64,000 nucleotides of DNA from Microbacterium ureisolvens (GCF_019511645.1 NZ_JAEUAX010000010.1:62001-126000), one strand, 5' to 3'; positions 16,134-25,408 are shown, numbered from the stretch's first letter. Notes: generated by a model from the letters alone, not told the origin. Translations and numbers: made by a program.

Positions 16134-17612
16134 TCAGCGCGGGGCGTGCGCCTCGAGGAACTCGTACACGTCGGTGGTGTCGACGCCGGGGAACGAACCA
16201 GTCGGGAGCGTCGCCAGCAGCGTGCGGGGCGTGCGCACGTTCGGCCACGACTGCTCGCGCCATGCCGCCTCGAGCTCGGCCGGCGCGCGGCGGCAGCAGA
16301 CCTCGACGGAGTGCTTCGACACACCGCGGTTCGGGGTGTCCCGGCCGAGGAACCACCGGGTGTCGTCGAAGCGCACGCCGACGCTGATCGAGTGCGCGCC
16401 CTCGCTCGAGAGCTCGACGCGGGCGGTGCACCAGTAGGTGCCGTTGCCGGTGTCGGTGTACTGGTAGTACGGGTTGAAGTGGTCGTCGACGTCGAAGACG
16501 ACGCGCGAGGTCCACTTGCGGCAGCACATCTGGCCTTCGATCGCCCCGAGGCGGTCGGTCGGGAAGTTGACGTCGTCGTTCTCGTAGACCTTGGTGATGA
16601 CGCCCGACTCGTGCACCTTGAGGAAGTGCACGGGGAGGCCGAGGTGCACCGTCGCGAGGTTGGTGAAGCGGTGCGCGGCAGTCTCGTACGACACCGAGTA
16701 GGCGTCGCGGAGGTCCTCGATCGAGATGGACCGGTCCTTCTTCGCCTCCTGCAGGAACGGCACCGCGTGCGCCTCGGGGATGAGGAGGGCCCCCGTGAGG
16801 TAATTCGTCTCCACGCGCTGCCGGAGGAACTCCGCGTACGAAGTGGGCTCGCGGTGGCCGAGGATGCGGCTCGACAGGGCCTGCAGCACCGCGGTGCGCG
16901 GGTCGCCCTTCGTCGTGAGCCGGCTCGAGAGGTACAGCCGGCCGTTCTTGATGTCGGCGACCGACCGCGTGGTCTGCGGCAGATCGGGCACGTAGTGCAG
17001 GGTGAAGCCCAGGTGCGCGGCGATGTCCGACGCTGTGCGCTGCGTCAGGGGGCCGCCAGGGTGGTCGACCGCGTCGAGGATGCGCCGGGCCTCGAGCTCG
17101 AGCTCGGCGAAGTAGTTGTTCTGCGTGCGCATGAGCTTGCGCAGCGCCACGTTCGCCCGGCGGGCCTCCTCGGGCGTCGCGGCCCGCTCGTCGCGCAGTC
17201 GCTCGATCTCGCCCTGCAGCGCCAGCATCGCCTTGAGGGCCTCGGTCGGCACCGTCTTGCCGATGCGGAACGGCGGGATGCCGAGCGCCTGGAACGTCTG
17301 ACCGCGCATCGCGCGCTCGAGCGAGATCTCCAGGGTCGCGCGCTCGTCGAGCGGCTCGGACTCGAGGATCGCATCGATCGACGAGCCCAGCGCCCGCGCG
17401 ATCGACTGCAGCAGCGTGAGCTTCGGCTCGCGGCGCCCGTTCTCGATCATCGACAGCTGACTGGGGGCACGGTCGACCGCGGAGGCGAGCTCTTCGAGCG
17501 TCATGCCGCGGTCGGTCCGCAGCTGCCGGATGCGGCGGCCGATGGTGAGGGGGTCCACCTCATCATCGTGCGGGACTTCACCGCGCACATCGGAGGTCAA
17601 CGTCGTCGTCAT
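16134..17612 (-). CDS. ramB: RamB-type regulator of acetate/glyoxylate metabolism (XRE HTH, ScfR family)
   Basis: A 492-residue protein. The XRE helix-turn-helix is at about 24-78 (IGRRIRQLRTDRGMTLEELA, SQLSMIENGRREPKL). The long remainder holds an IrrE-like region near 230-300 (LSSRILGHREPTSYAEFLRQ, then ETNYLTGALLIPEA) and a Cys-containing C-terminal domain with EGQMCCRKW and KHSVEVCCRRAP. This is the architecture of RamB and related short-chain fatty acyl regulators. In Corynebacterium and Mycobacterium RamB controls aceA/aceB and other acetate genes. Here it is divergent from aceB, with 207 bases between, which supports the same role. Two AACTTCACACC repeats in that gap are candidate sites. 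Confidence 0.88.
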   Translation of the reverse strand: MTTTLTSDVRGEVPHDDEVDPLTIGRRIRQLRTDRGMTLEELASAVDRAPSQLSMIENGRREPKLTLLQSIARALGSSIDAILESEPLDERATLEISLERAMRGQTFQALGIPPFRIGKTVPTEALKAMLALQGEIERLRDERAATPEEARRANVALRKLMRTQNNYFAELELEARRILDAVDHPGGPLTQRTASDIAAHLGFTLHYVPDLPQTTRSVADIKNGRLYLSSRLTTKGDPRTAVLQALSSRILGHREPTSYAEFLRQRVETNYLTGALLIPEAHAVPFLQEAKKDRSISIEDLRDAYSVSYETAAHRFTNLATVHLGLPVHFLKVHESGVITKVYENDDVNFPTDRLGAIEGQMCCRKWTSRVVFDVDDHFNPYYQYTDTGNGTYWCTARVELSSEGAHSISVGVRFDDTRWFLGRDTPNRGVSKHSVEVCCRRAPAELEAAWREQSWPNVRTPRTLLATLPTGSFPGVDTTDVYEFLEAHAPR

Positions 17613-17645
17613 GCGGCGATTCTGTCACGAAAGCAGAAATACACG

Positions 17646-17692
17646 AAAACTTCACACCCGATTTCGTCGGGTCGGACCCTGAACTTCACACC
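17646..17692. promoter_or_regulatory. Candidate RamB operators in the ramB-aceB divergent region
   Basis: AAAACTTCACACC (17646-17658) and GAACTTCACACC (17681-17692) are direct repeats 34 bases apart. Between them ACCCGA-TTTCG-TCGGGT (17656-17672) is an inverted repeat. The published corynebacterial RamB site is an AAAACTTTGCAAA-like word, and the AAAACTT half matches. Placement between the regulator and aceB makes regulation plausible. Confidence 0.5.
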
Positions 17693-17819
17693 AGAGTGGT
17701 CTCACGACCTACCGCCGATCCACTCAGAACGCGGATCAACGGATGCCTCGACCCGGCGCACACGCAGGGCAGAGCCATCCCCTACACACTCCACGCACTG
17801 ATCACAGGAAGGCAGGACC

Positions 17820-19484
17820 ATGACACCTGCGACCGCCACCCCGATGCGTACGCGCACCGGCCCCATCCCCACCCAGACCCAGGAGCCCTCGATGGAGATC
17901 TCCGGGCGTCTCGCACCCCGCTACGACGAGATCCTGACTCCTGAGGCGCTCGCGTTCCTCACCGAGCTGCACCACCGCTTCGGCGCCCGCCGCCACGACC
18001 GGCTCGCCGACCGCATGCGCCGCCGCTTCGAGATCGGCAACGGGCACGACCCGCAGTTCCGCGACGACACCCGCCACATCCGCGAGGACGCGGAGTGGAA
18101 GGTCGCCGGCGCCGGCCCCGGCCTCGAGGACCGCCGCGTCGAGATCACGGGTCCGACCGACCCGAAGATGACGATCAACGCGCTGAACTCCGGCGCGAAG
18201 GTGTGGCTCGCCGACCAGGAGGACGCCACGAGCCCCACCTGGAAGAACGTCATCGAAGGGCAGCTGAGCCTGCGCGACGCCATCCGCGGCGAGCTCTCGT
18301 TCACGAGCCCCGAAGGCAAGCGCTACGAGGTCACCGCGACCGAGACGCCGACGATCGTGATGCGCCCGCGCGGGTGGCACCTGCCCGAGCAGCACATCCG
18401 CTTCACCGACCGCACGGGCCGCACGATGGCCGCGTCGGGTTCGCTCGTGGACTTCGGGCTGTACTTCTTCCACAACGCGAAGCAGCTCATCGCCAACGGC
18501 CGTGGCCCGTACTTCTACATCGCCAAGCTCGAGTCGAGCGAAGAGGCGAAGCTGTGGGACGACGTGTTCACGTTCAGCGAGCAGTACGTCGGCATCCCGC
18601 ACGGCACGATCCGTGCGACCGTGCTGATCGAGACGCTGCCGGCCGCCTTCGAGATGGAGGAGATCCTCTTCGAGCTGCGCGACCACATCGCGGGCCTGAA
18701 CGCGGGTCGCTGGGACTACATCTTCTCGATCATCAAGAACTACCGCGGCCGCGGGGCGCGCTTCGTGCTGCCCGACCGCAGCGAGGTCACGATGACGGTG
18801 CCGTTCATGCGGGCGTACACCGAGCTGCTCGTCAAGACCTGCCACAAGCGCGGCGCCTTCGCGATCGGCGGCATGAGCGCCTTCATCCCGAACCGCCGCG
18901 ATCCGGAGGTCACCGAGCGTGCCTTCGAGAAGGTGGCCGCCGACAAGAAGCGCGAGGCCGGCGACGGCTTCGACGGCACGTGGGTGGCGCACCCCGACCT
19001 CATCCCGGTGGCCCGCGCGGAGTTCGACGCGGTGCTGGGCGACCGCCCGAACCAGCTCGACCGCCAGCGGCCCGAGGTCGAGGTGGCGGCGTCCGATCTG
19101 ATCGATGTCCACATCGGGCGCCCGATCACGGCGGCCGGCGTGCATGGCAACGTGTCGGTGGCGATCCGGTACATCGAGGCGTGGCTGCGGGGCCTGGGCG
19201 CCGTCGCCATCGACAACCTCATGGAGGATGCCGCGACCGCCGAGATCAGCCGCAGCCAGGTGTGGCAGTGGATCCACCAGGACCGCACCACCGAGGACGG
19301 CACCCCGATCACGCGCGAGCACGTCGAGGGCCTGATCACCCAGGTGCTGGACGAGGCGGACCGCCGCGAGGGCGACCGGTTCGACGACGCCGCCGAGATC
19401 TTCCGCGAGGTCGCCCTCGGCCAGGACTTCCCGGCGTTCCTGACGCTGCCCGCCTACGCGAAGTACCTCGTCGAGACCGACTGA
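17820..19484 (+). CDS. aceB: Malate synthase A
   Basis: The ATG at 17820, preceded by AGGAAGGCAGG, gives 554 residues, slightly above the 530-540 typical of the A isoform because of a 20-residue N-terminal tail. Family blocks include ITGPTDPKMTINALNSGAKV (about 109-128), WLADQEDATSP and the signature HIAGLNAGRWDYIFS near 285-300. It condenses glyoxylate with acetyl-CoA to malate in the glyoxylate bypass. It is 112 bases upstream of the isocitrate lyase gene with a hairpin between. Corynebacteria use the larger G isoform, so the type here differs from that model. Likely regulated by the divergent RamB. Confidence 0.95.
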   Translation: MTPATATPMRTRTGPIPTQTQEPSMEISGRLAPRYDEILTPEALAFLTELHHRFGARRHDRLADRMRRRFEIGNGHDPQFRDDTRHIREDAEWKVAGAGPGLEDRRVEITGPTDPKMTINALNSGAKVWLADQEDATSPTWKNVIEGQLSLRDAIRGELSFTSPEGKRYEVTATETPTIVMRPRGWHLPEQHIRFTDRTGRTMAASGSLVDFGLYFFHNAKQLIANGRGPYFYIAKLESSEEAKLWDDVFTFSEQYVGIPHGTIRATVLIETLPAAFEMEEILFELRDHIAGLNAGRWDYIFSIIKNYRGRGARFVLPDRSEVTMTVPFMRAYTELLVKTCHKRGAFAIGGMSAFIPNRRDPEVTERAFEKVAADKKREAGDGFDGTWVAHPDLIPVARAEFDAVLGDRPNQLDRQRPEVEVAASDLIDVHIGRPITAAGVHGNVSVAIRYIEAWLRGLGAVAIDNLMEDAATAEISRSQVWQWIHQDRTTEDGTPITREHVEGLITQVLDEADRREGDRFDDAAEIFREVALGQDFPAFLTLPAYAKYLVETD

Positions 19485-19497
19485 CGAGGCATCCGTG

Positions 19498-19541
19498 TCC
19501 CGATCTCCGTCGCACAACACCGCTGTTGACGGAGATCGGGA
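19498..19541 (+). terminator. Hairpin between aceB and aceA
   Basis: A 14-bp perfect stem (TCCCGATCTCCGTC and complement) with a 16-nt loop. It may terminate or attenuate aceB transcription, or protect messenger ends, setting the aceB to aceA ratio. Confidence 0.6.
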
Positions 19542-19596
19542 CCGGAACCCCATGAGTCGGGACACGAACACCCCCTACCACTCGAAGGAGACGACA

Positions 19597-21192
19597 ATGA
19601 CCGCCTACCAGGACGACATCGAAGCCATCCGGGCGCTCAAGCAGCAGCACGGCTCGAGCTGGGATGCCATCGACCCCGAGTCCGCGGCCCGCATGCGGGC
19701 GCAGAACCGGTTCCGGACCGGACTCGAGATCGCCCAGTACACGGCCGACATCATGCGCCGCGACATGGCCGAGTACGACGCCGACTCGTCGGTGTACACC
19801 CAGTCGCTGGGCGTCTGGCACGGCTTCATCGGGCAGCAGAAGCTGATCTCGATCAAGAAGCACCTGAAGAGCACGAACAAGCGCTACCTCTACCTCTCGG
19901 GGTGGATGGTCGCGGCGCTCCGCTCGGAGTTCGGCCCGCTCCCCGACCAGTCGATGCACGAGAAGACGGCGGTGCCCGCCCTCATCGAGGAGCTCTACAC
20001 GTTCCTGCGCCAGGCCGACGCCCGCGAGCTGGATCTGCTCTTCACACAGCTCGACGACGCGCGCAGCGCCGGCGACGACACCGCGGTCGAGTTCATCCAG
20101 TCGCAGATCGACAACTACGAGACCCACGTGGTGCCGATCATCGCCGACATCGACGCCGGCTTCGGCAACCCCGAGGCCACGTACCTGCTCGCCAAGAAGA
20201 TGATCGAGGCGGGCGCGTGCGCCATCCAGATCGAGAACCAGGTGTCGGACGAGAAGCAGTGCGGCCACCAGGACGGCAAGGTCACGGTTCCGCACGAGGA
20301 CTTCATCGCGAAGCTCAACGCGGTGCGCTACGCGTTCCTCGAGCTCGGCATCGAGAACGGCATCATCGTGGCCCGCACCGACTCGCTGGGCGCCGGCCTC
20401 ACGCAGAAGCTCGCCGTGACGCACGAGCCGGGCGATCTCGGCGACCAGTACAACTCGTTCCTCGACGTCGAGGAGATCTCGGACGCCGACCTCGGCAACG
20501 GCGACGTCGTCATCAAGCGGGACGGCAAGCTGCTGCGCCCGAAGCGCCTCGCGAGCAACCTCTACCAGTTCCGCCCCGGGACCGGCGAGGAGCGCGTCGT
20601 GCTCGACTGCATCACGTCGCTGCAGAACGGCGCCGACCTGCTGTGGATCGAGACCGAGAAGCCCCACGTGGAGCAGATCGCGGGCATGGTCGACGCGATC
20701 CGCGAGGTGATCCCGAACGCGAAGCTCGTCTACAACAACAGCCCTTCGTTCAACTGGACGCTGAACTTCCGTCAGCAGGCGTACGACCAGCTCGCGAAGC
20801 AGGGCGAGGATGTCTCGGCCTACGACCGCGGCGACCTGATGAGCGTCGAGTACGACGACACGGAGCTCGCGCGCCTGGCCGACGAGAAGATCCGCACGTT
20901 CCAGCGCGACGGCTCGGCTCGTGCCGGCATCTTCCACCACCTCATCACGCTGCCGACCTACCACACGGCCGCCCTGTCGACCGACACCCTGGCCAAGGGC
21001 TACTTCGGCGACGAGGGCATGCTCGCGTACGTGAAGGGCGTCCAGCGGCGCGAGATCCGCGAGGGCATCGCCACGGTCAAGCACCAGAACATGGCCGGAA
21101 GCGACATCGGCGACAACCACAAGGAGTACTTCGCCGGCGACGCCGCCCTCAAGGCGGGCGGCCAGCACAACACGATGAACCAGTTCAGCTGA
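19597..21192 (+). CDS. aceA: Isocitrate lyase, long (about 531-residue) type
   Basis: The ATG at 19597 has AAGGAG seven to eight bases upstream and gives 531 residues, about 100 more than the classical bacterial enzyme. The catalytic loop reads K220-Q-C222-G-H224, where classical isocitrate lyases have KKCGH. Metal and substrate motifs such as ADIDAGFGN (183-191) and YNNSPSFNW are present. From memory the whole protein is very like the 531-residue lyase of Pseudomonas aeruginosa. It cleaves isocitrate to succinate and glyoxylate, partner of AceB. A 21-bp terminator follows. It is likely under RamB control with aceB. Confidence 0.95.
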   Translation: MTAYQDDIEAIRALKQQHGSSWDAIDPESAARMRAQNRFRTGLEIAQYTADIMRRDMAEYDADSSVYTQSLGVWHGFIGQQKLISIKKHLKSTNKRYLYLSGWMVAALRSEFGPLPDQSMHEKTAVPALIEELYTFLRQADARELDLLFTQLDDARSAGDDTAVEFIQSQIDNYETHVVPIIADIDAGFGNPEATYLLAKKMIEAGACAIQIENQVSDEKQCGHQDGKVTVPHEDFIAKLNAVRYAFLELGIENGIIVARTDSLGAGLTQKLAVTHEPGDLGDQYNSFLDVEEISDADLGNGDVVIKRDGKLLRPKRLASNLYQFRPGTGEERVVLDCITSLQNGADLLWIETEKPHVEQIAGMVDAIREVIPNAKLVYNNSPSFNWTLNFRQQAYDQLAKQGEDVSAYDRGDLMSVEYDDTELARLADEKIRTFQRDGSARAGIFHHLITLPTYHTAALSTDTLAKGYFGDEGMLAYVKGVQRREIREGIATVKHQNMAGSDIGDNHKEYFAGDAALKAGGQHNTMNQFS

Positions 21193-21203
21193 CCTGCATC
21201 GAA

Positions 21204-21249
21204 ACGGATGCCTCGGCCCGGCGCACGCGCGCCGGGCCGAGGCATCCGT
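21204..21249. terminator. Bidirectional terminator between aceA and the response regulator
   Basis: A perfect 21-bp stem with a 4-nt loop (ACGC), starting ACGGATGCCTCGGCCC. It lies between two convergent genes and is the longest perfect example of the GGATGC-based hairpins here. Confidence 0.9.
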
Positions 21250-21266
21250 CGTCTCGGCCGTCCACA

Positions 21267-21902
21267 CTACGTGAGCAGTCCGCGCTCCATCGCGAGCGTC
21301 ACCGCGCGGGTGCGGTCCGCGACACCGAGCTTGTCGAAGATCTTGAGCAGATGCGTCTTGACGGTCGACTCGCCGATGCCGAGCGCCACCGCCACCTGTT
21401 TGTTGCTGTGGCCGGTGGCGACGAGCCGCAGCACGTCGAGCTCCCGCGCCGTGAGCGAAACCGCGTCGGGCTCCGGGCGACGCATCCGCTCGACGAGGCG
21501 CACGGCGACCTGTGGCGAGAGCGCAGACTGCCCCGCGGCGACGGAGCGGATTCCCGCCACGATCTCGGCCTGCGGTGCGGCCTTCAGAAGGTATCCCGAG
21601 GCGCCTGCCTCGATCGCGGCGAGGATCTGGTCGTCGGATTCGTAGGTCGTGAGGATCAGGACCCGCGGTGGCGGGTCGCCGGCCTCTCCCCCGGCTATTC
21701 GGGCGGTGGCGTCGACGCCGTCGACGTGCGGCATGCGCAGGTCCATCAGCACGACATCGGGACGCGTCGCCGCCGCGAGGCGCACCGCTTCGTCGCCGTC
21801 GCATGCCTCGGCCACGACCTCGAAGCCGGGCTCGTCCGAGAGCAGCCCCGCGAGACCGGCGCGCACCACCGGGTGGTCGTCGGCGATGAGCAGCCGGATC
21901 AC
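21267..21902 (-). CDS. NarL/LuxR-type response regulator
   Basis: A 211-residue two-domain regulator. The receiver has acidic pocket D8/D9, phospho-acceptor D54 in VLMDLRMP and a later LKAAP. The C-terminal LuxR helix-turn-helix (LTARELDVLRLVATGHSNKQ, then GESTVKTHLLKIFDKL) spans about 150-195. Its start overlaps the stop of the cognate histidine kinase by 4 bases (ATGA). The pair follows an ABC transporter on the same strand, so the system probably senses and responds to the substrate of that pump or to envelope stress. Confidence 0.95.
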   Translation of the reverse strand: MIRLLIADDHPVVRAGLAGLLSDEPGFEVVAEACDGDEAVRLAAATRPDVVLMDLRMPHVDGVDATARIAGGEAGDPPPRVLILTTYESDDQILAAIEAGASGYLLKAAPQAEIVAGIRSVAAGQSALSPQVAVRLVERMRRPEPDAVSLTARELDVLRLVATGHSNKQVAVALGIGESTVKTHLLKIFDKLGVADRTRAVTLAMERGLLT

Positions 21903-23161
21903 GCGCGGTCTCCCTTCGTCCGCACGACCTCGTCCGCCGCATCGCCGGTCGTCGGCAGCACGGGGAGCGACTCCGCCGCGGCGTCCGGTGCGTCATGCGA
22001 CACCGTGGGAAGCCTGATCGTCAGCGTCGTGCCCCTGCCCGGCGCCGAGGCGACCTCGAACGCGCCGGCGGCGAGGGCCACGCGCTCGCGCATTCCCTCC
22101 AGCCCGAAGCCGCGCCCCGGCGGCGACACATCGAAGCCTCGTCCGTCGTCGCTCACCTCGAGCACCGCGGCGCCGCCGGCTGAGACCGCCACCCGCACGG
22201 CCACCTTCGCGGCGCCCGCGTGCTTGGTCACATTGGACAGCGCCTCCTGCAGGCAGCGCAGCAGCACCACCTGGGCCTCGCGGTCGAGTTCACCCTCCAC
22301 CCCGGCGGTGTCCAGCGCGATGCGCGCTGCCCCGTGTGCACGGAAACGCTCGATGAGACGCTCGACCGCGGCGCCAAAGGCCGGCTCGCGGGGAACGGCC
22401 GCCGTGCGGGCGACAAGGGCTCGGGATTCGGCGAGGGCGTCGCGCGCGACCTGCTCGACCGCCGCGATCGTGGTGGCCGCAGCATCCGTCTGCCCCTCCC
22501 TCGACTGCCGGCCCGCCCGTTCGGCGAAGATCACGAGACCGGCGAGGGTCTGCGCCAGGGTGTCGTGAATGTCGCGGGCGAGACGCTCGCGCTCGGCGGA
22601 CGCGCCGCGCTCGCGGCTGAGGGCCTCGACCTGGGTCTGCGCCGCGGTCAGCTCGGCGAGCAGTCGCTCGCGCTCCTCGCCGTATTCGGCGATGCGCGCG
22701 ATCCACAGTCCGATGGCGATCGCGAACGAGAGAGAGAAGACCGCGGTGGTCCCGCCGGCGAGCAGGGAGTCTATGCTCGGGCCGTACCCGAAGCTCGCCC
22801 CGACGAAGACGCTCCCCGCGATGACCGCCGAGCCGCCGACCCCTCGACGCCGGGAGTCGCCGATGACCCACACCAGGGGGTACGCCAGAGTCTGGAGCAT
22901 CGCCATGAACGGCGCCGCCCCCGCACCGATCCCTGCGGCGACGGCTGCCACCGACAGGAACGCGGGGTATCGCCACGCCGCGCGCGGCGGCTCGACGGCG
23001 TCGCGGCCGATCAGGGCGTACCCCAACGCGAACAGCACGAGCGCCCCGAGCGCGATCGCCGTGCGGACGGCGGTGGCCGGCGGGAAGAGGAAGACCAGCG
23101 CGATGGCGATGACGGCCGACACGATCGACACGATCGCGTCCCATCCGCGCTTCGTCAGCAT
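21899..23161 (-). CDS. Sensor histidine kinase (HisKA_3 family)
   Basis: A 420-residue kinase. Residues 1-155 contain about five or six membrane spans with little extracellular loop, suggesting intramembrane sensing. A coiled linker leads to the HisKA_3 phosphoacceptor ERERLARDIHDTLAQTL with H199. The ATPase domain has the N box (QEALSNVTKHAGA) and G box (DDGRGFDVSPPGRGFGLEGM). It lies 30 bases after the ABC permease and overlaps the response regulator, forming one operon of transporter plus sensor. The signal is unknown. Confidence 0.95.
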   Translation of the reverse strand: MLTKRGWDAIVSIVSAVIAIALVFLFPPATAVRTAIALGALVLFALGYALIGRDAVEPPRAAWRYPAFLSVAAVAAGIGAGAAPFMAMLQTLAYPLVWVIGDSRRRGVGGSAVIAGSVFVGASFGYGPSIDSLLAGGTTAVFSLSFAIAIGLWIARIAEYGEERERLLAELTAAQTQVEALSRERGASAERERLARDIHDTLAQTLAGLVIFAERAGRQSREGQTDAAATTIAAVEQVARDALAESRALVARTAAVPREPAFGAAVERLIERFRAHGAARIALDTAGVEGELDREAQVVLLRCLQEALSNVTKHAGAAKVAVRVAVSAGGAAVLEVSDDGRGFDVSPPGRGFGLEGMRERVALAAGAFEVASAPGRGTTLTIRLPTVSHDAPDAAAESLPVLPTTGDAADEVVRTKGDRA

Positions 23162-23191
23162 GGTCCCTCCTCCCCGCGGCTCACCGGCAGG

Positions 23192-24058
23192 TTACGCGTC
23201 GCGCCGGATCCACCGGAAGGTGACGCGCGAGAGCACCAGACCCACGATCAGCCAGACGCCGAGGGCGATCGCGACCCCGGTGAGGTTCCACTCGCCGTTC
23301 TGCTCCAGTGTCGCGTACGCGTCGGGGAGGAACACGGCACGCATGCCCTGGGCCATCCACTTGAGCGGGAACAGCCCGGCGATGTTCTGCAGCCACTCGG
23401 GAAGCTGCGAGAACGTGAGGTAGACGCCCGAGATGAACTGCAGCGCAAGAGCGATCGGCACGACCACGGCGGTCGCGCTCTTCGCGGTACGCGGCACGGA
23501 CGACAGCGCGACACCGAGCAGGGCCGACGTGGTGATGCCCAGGACGAACACCCACGCGAACGTCGCCCAGCGTGCAGGCTCCGTCGGCAGTCCAACGCCG
23601 AGCACGGTGGATGCGAACACCAGCAGAAGCGCGGACTGCAGAACCCCCGTGACCAGCACCTGGCCGATCTTTCCGATGAAGTAACTCACCGGCGACAGCG
23701 GCGTGCCGCCGAGTCGCTTGAGCATGCCGTCGGACCGCTCGATCGCGATGTCCATCGCGAGGTTCTGGAACCCCGAGAGCAGCAGGCCTGCGGCGATCAT
23801 GCCGGGCAGGTACAGCTCGGCCATCGAGATCGGCGGCACCCCGGGCGCGATCTGCACGTCGCCGTCGGATCCGAACGCGACGCTGAACAGGCCCAGCATG
23901 AAGACCGGGAAGAGGAACGTGAAGAACAGCGTGTCGCCCGAGCGGAAGTACTGCATCAGCTCGAATCGTGTGCGCCAGACGCCCACGCGCATGACGTTGC
24001 GACGCGCGCGACGCCGACCGATGCCCGCCGCACGGGGCTTCTCGACGGTGGCGCTCAT
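23192..24058 (-). CDS. ABC-2 type transporter permease
   Basis: A 288-residue protein with a basic N-terminal tail and six hydrophobic segments. Motifs usual in DrrB-like ABC-2 permeases are present, including FFTFLFPVFMLGLFSVAFGS, LYLPGMIAAGLLLSGFQNLA and a late FPLKWMAQGMRAVFLPDAY. It forms the membrane channel for the ATPase encoded just upstream, with which it shares a 4-base overlap. Export of a drug-like or lipid-like compound is the family norm. Substrate unknown. Confidence 0.92.
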   Translation of the reverse strand: MSATVEKPRAAGIGRRRARRNVMRVGVWRTRFELMQYFRSGDTLFFTFLFPVFMLGLFSVAFGSDGDVQIAPGVPPISMAELYLPGMIAAGLLLSGFQNLAMDIAIERSDGMLKRLGGTPLSPVSYFIGKIGQVLVTGVLQSALLLVFASTVLGVGLPTEPARWATFAWVFVLGITTSALLGVALSSVPRTAKSATAVVVPIALALQFISGVYLTFSQLPEWLQNIAGLFPLKWMAQGMRAVFLPDAYATLEQNGEWNLTGVAIALGVWLIVGLVLSRVTFRWIRRDA

Positions 24059-24948
24059 GCCACCGCTCCCTTCTTGTCGGCGGCCACACCCGCGGCCGCA
24101 TCGGTGGTCGTCTCGCCGACCATCTCGAGGTAGACGTCCTCGAGGCTGGGCCGCACGATCTCGAGCTCGGCCGGCGCCTCACCCAGCCGCGCAGCCAAGG
24201 CGGTCGCGAATGTGAAGGGGTCGTCGGAGCGCTCGTGCCGCAGCATCCCGTTCTCCACCCAGCGCACGATCGGAACCCGCGCAGCCTCGCCGCCGAATCC
24301 CGCGACGGGACCGATCGCCTGCAGTCGCCCGGCGGCGATCACCGCCACGCGGTCGGCGAGCTGCGCCGCCTCGTCGAGGTAGTGCGTCGTCAGCACGATC
24401 GTCGTGCCCTCAGCCTGAAGGCGCCGGATGAGCTCCCAGAACTCGCGACGCGCGTGCGGATCGAAGCCTGTCGTGGGCTCGTCGAGGAAGAGCAGCTCGG
24501 GCCGTCCGATGATGCCGAGGGCGACATCGACGCGTCGCTGCTGCCCGCCGGAGAGCTTCGAGATGCGCGTCTTCGCCTGCGCCTCGAGGCCGACCGCCGC
24601 GATCACCTCGTCGACGTCGCGCGGATCCGGGTAGAAGCCGGCGAACTGCCGCAGCTGCTCGCGGACCGTGACGAGCCCGGACTGGCCGGTCGACTGGAGC
24701 ACGATGCCCAGTTGCGCCTTGAGGTCCAGGCCGCCCGTGGCGGGGTCGACGCCGAGCACCTCGACCTCGCCTCCCGTGCGCCGCCGGTACCCCTCGAGGA
24801 TCTCGACGGTGGTCGACTTGCCGGCGCCGTTCGGCCCGAGCAGGGCGAACGTCTCGCCGCGCGCGATATCGAACGACACCCCGTCGACGACTGTGCGATC
24901 ACCGTACGTCTTGCGCAGGTTCCGCACCCGCACCGCTTGTGTCTGCAT
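24055..24948 (-). CDS. ABC transporter ATP-binding protein (DrrA-like)
   Basis: A 297-residue nucleotide-binding protein. Walker A is GPNGAGKST (38-46), the signature is LSGGQ (132-136) and Walker B is LLFLDEPTTG (152-161), with the switch histidine in TTHYLDEA. The C-terminal 70 residues form the extension seen in DrrA-type drug exporters. It is the first gene of the four-gene ATPase-permease-kinase-regulator operon. The promoter should lie in 24949-25069, a region with several GGATGC words and no obvious binding site. Confidence 0.95.
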   Translation of the reverse strand: MQTQAVRVRNLRKTYGDRTVVDGVSFDIARGETFALLGPNGAGKSTTVEILEGYRRRTGGEVEVLGVDPATGGLDLKAQLGIVLQSTGQSGLVTVREQLRQFAGFYPDPRDVDEVIAAVGLEAQAKTRISKLSGGQQRRVDVALGIIGRPELLFLDEPTTGFDPHARREFWELIRRLQAEGTTIVLTTHYLDEAAQLADRVAVIAAGRLQAIGPVAGFGGEAARVPIVRWVENGMLRHERSDDPFTFATALAARLGEAPAELEIVRPSLEDVYLEMVGETTTDAAAGVAADKKGAVA

Positions 24949-25069
24949 GCTTCCAGCGTCGCGGAGGACGGATGCCGACCCCAGCGGTCATCCGCAGGAG
25001 AAGGCATCCCCCATTCGGTGGATGCCGTCATCCACCCTGGCTCCCGGCGGGGAGCGGAACGCGATCGGG

Positions 25070-25408
25070 TCAGTGGCCGTGTGCGGCCGTCACCGACACG
25101 GGGACCGGAGCCGCCGCGCCCGCCGCCTGCTCCTCGGCGCGCAGCAGTCGCTGACCGCGGATGCCTCCCGCCAGCGCCCATGCGAGCAGCCACACCCCCG
25201 AGACGACGGTGACGATGAACGAGACGCGCAGCCCTACGTCGGGGTCGAGCAGCAGCACGAGGCTGATGAGGGCGACGAGGCCGCCGAGGATCGCGCCCGT
25301 GGCGCCGATGATGGTCAGCGCACAGCCGCGCGCGAGCCACCAGGCGATCCCACCGGCGATGACGAGCACGATGGCGAGCACGACGGCTCCCCAGATCCAG
25401 GCGTCCAC
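25070..25408 (-). CDS. Small integral membrane protein, unknown
   Basis: A 112-residue protein with three hydrophobic segments (about 5-27, 29-55, 63-82) and a short cytoplasmic tail rich in Ala ending in HGH. No known domain is recognised. It stands upstream of the ABC/two-component operon on the same strand with a 121-base gap, and is divergent from the aminotransferase gene. No function is proposed. Confidence 0.65.
   Translation of the reverse strand: MDAWIWGAVVLAIVLVIAGGIAWWLARGCALTIIGATGAILGGLVALISLVLLLDPDVGLRVSFIVTVVSGVWLLAWALAGGIRGQRLLRAEEQAAGAAAPVPVSVTAAHGH

Noticed and set aside
22220..24133. 637-residue plus-strand ORF opposite the kinase and ABC permease
   Set aside because: Charged low-complexity shadow across two confirmed genes on the other strand.
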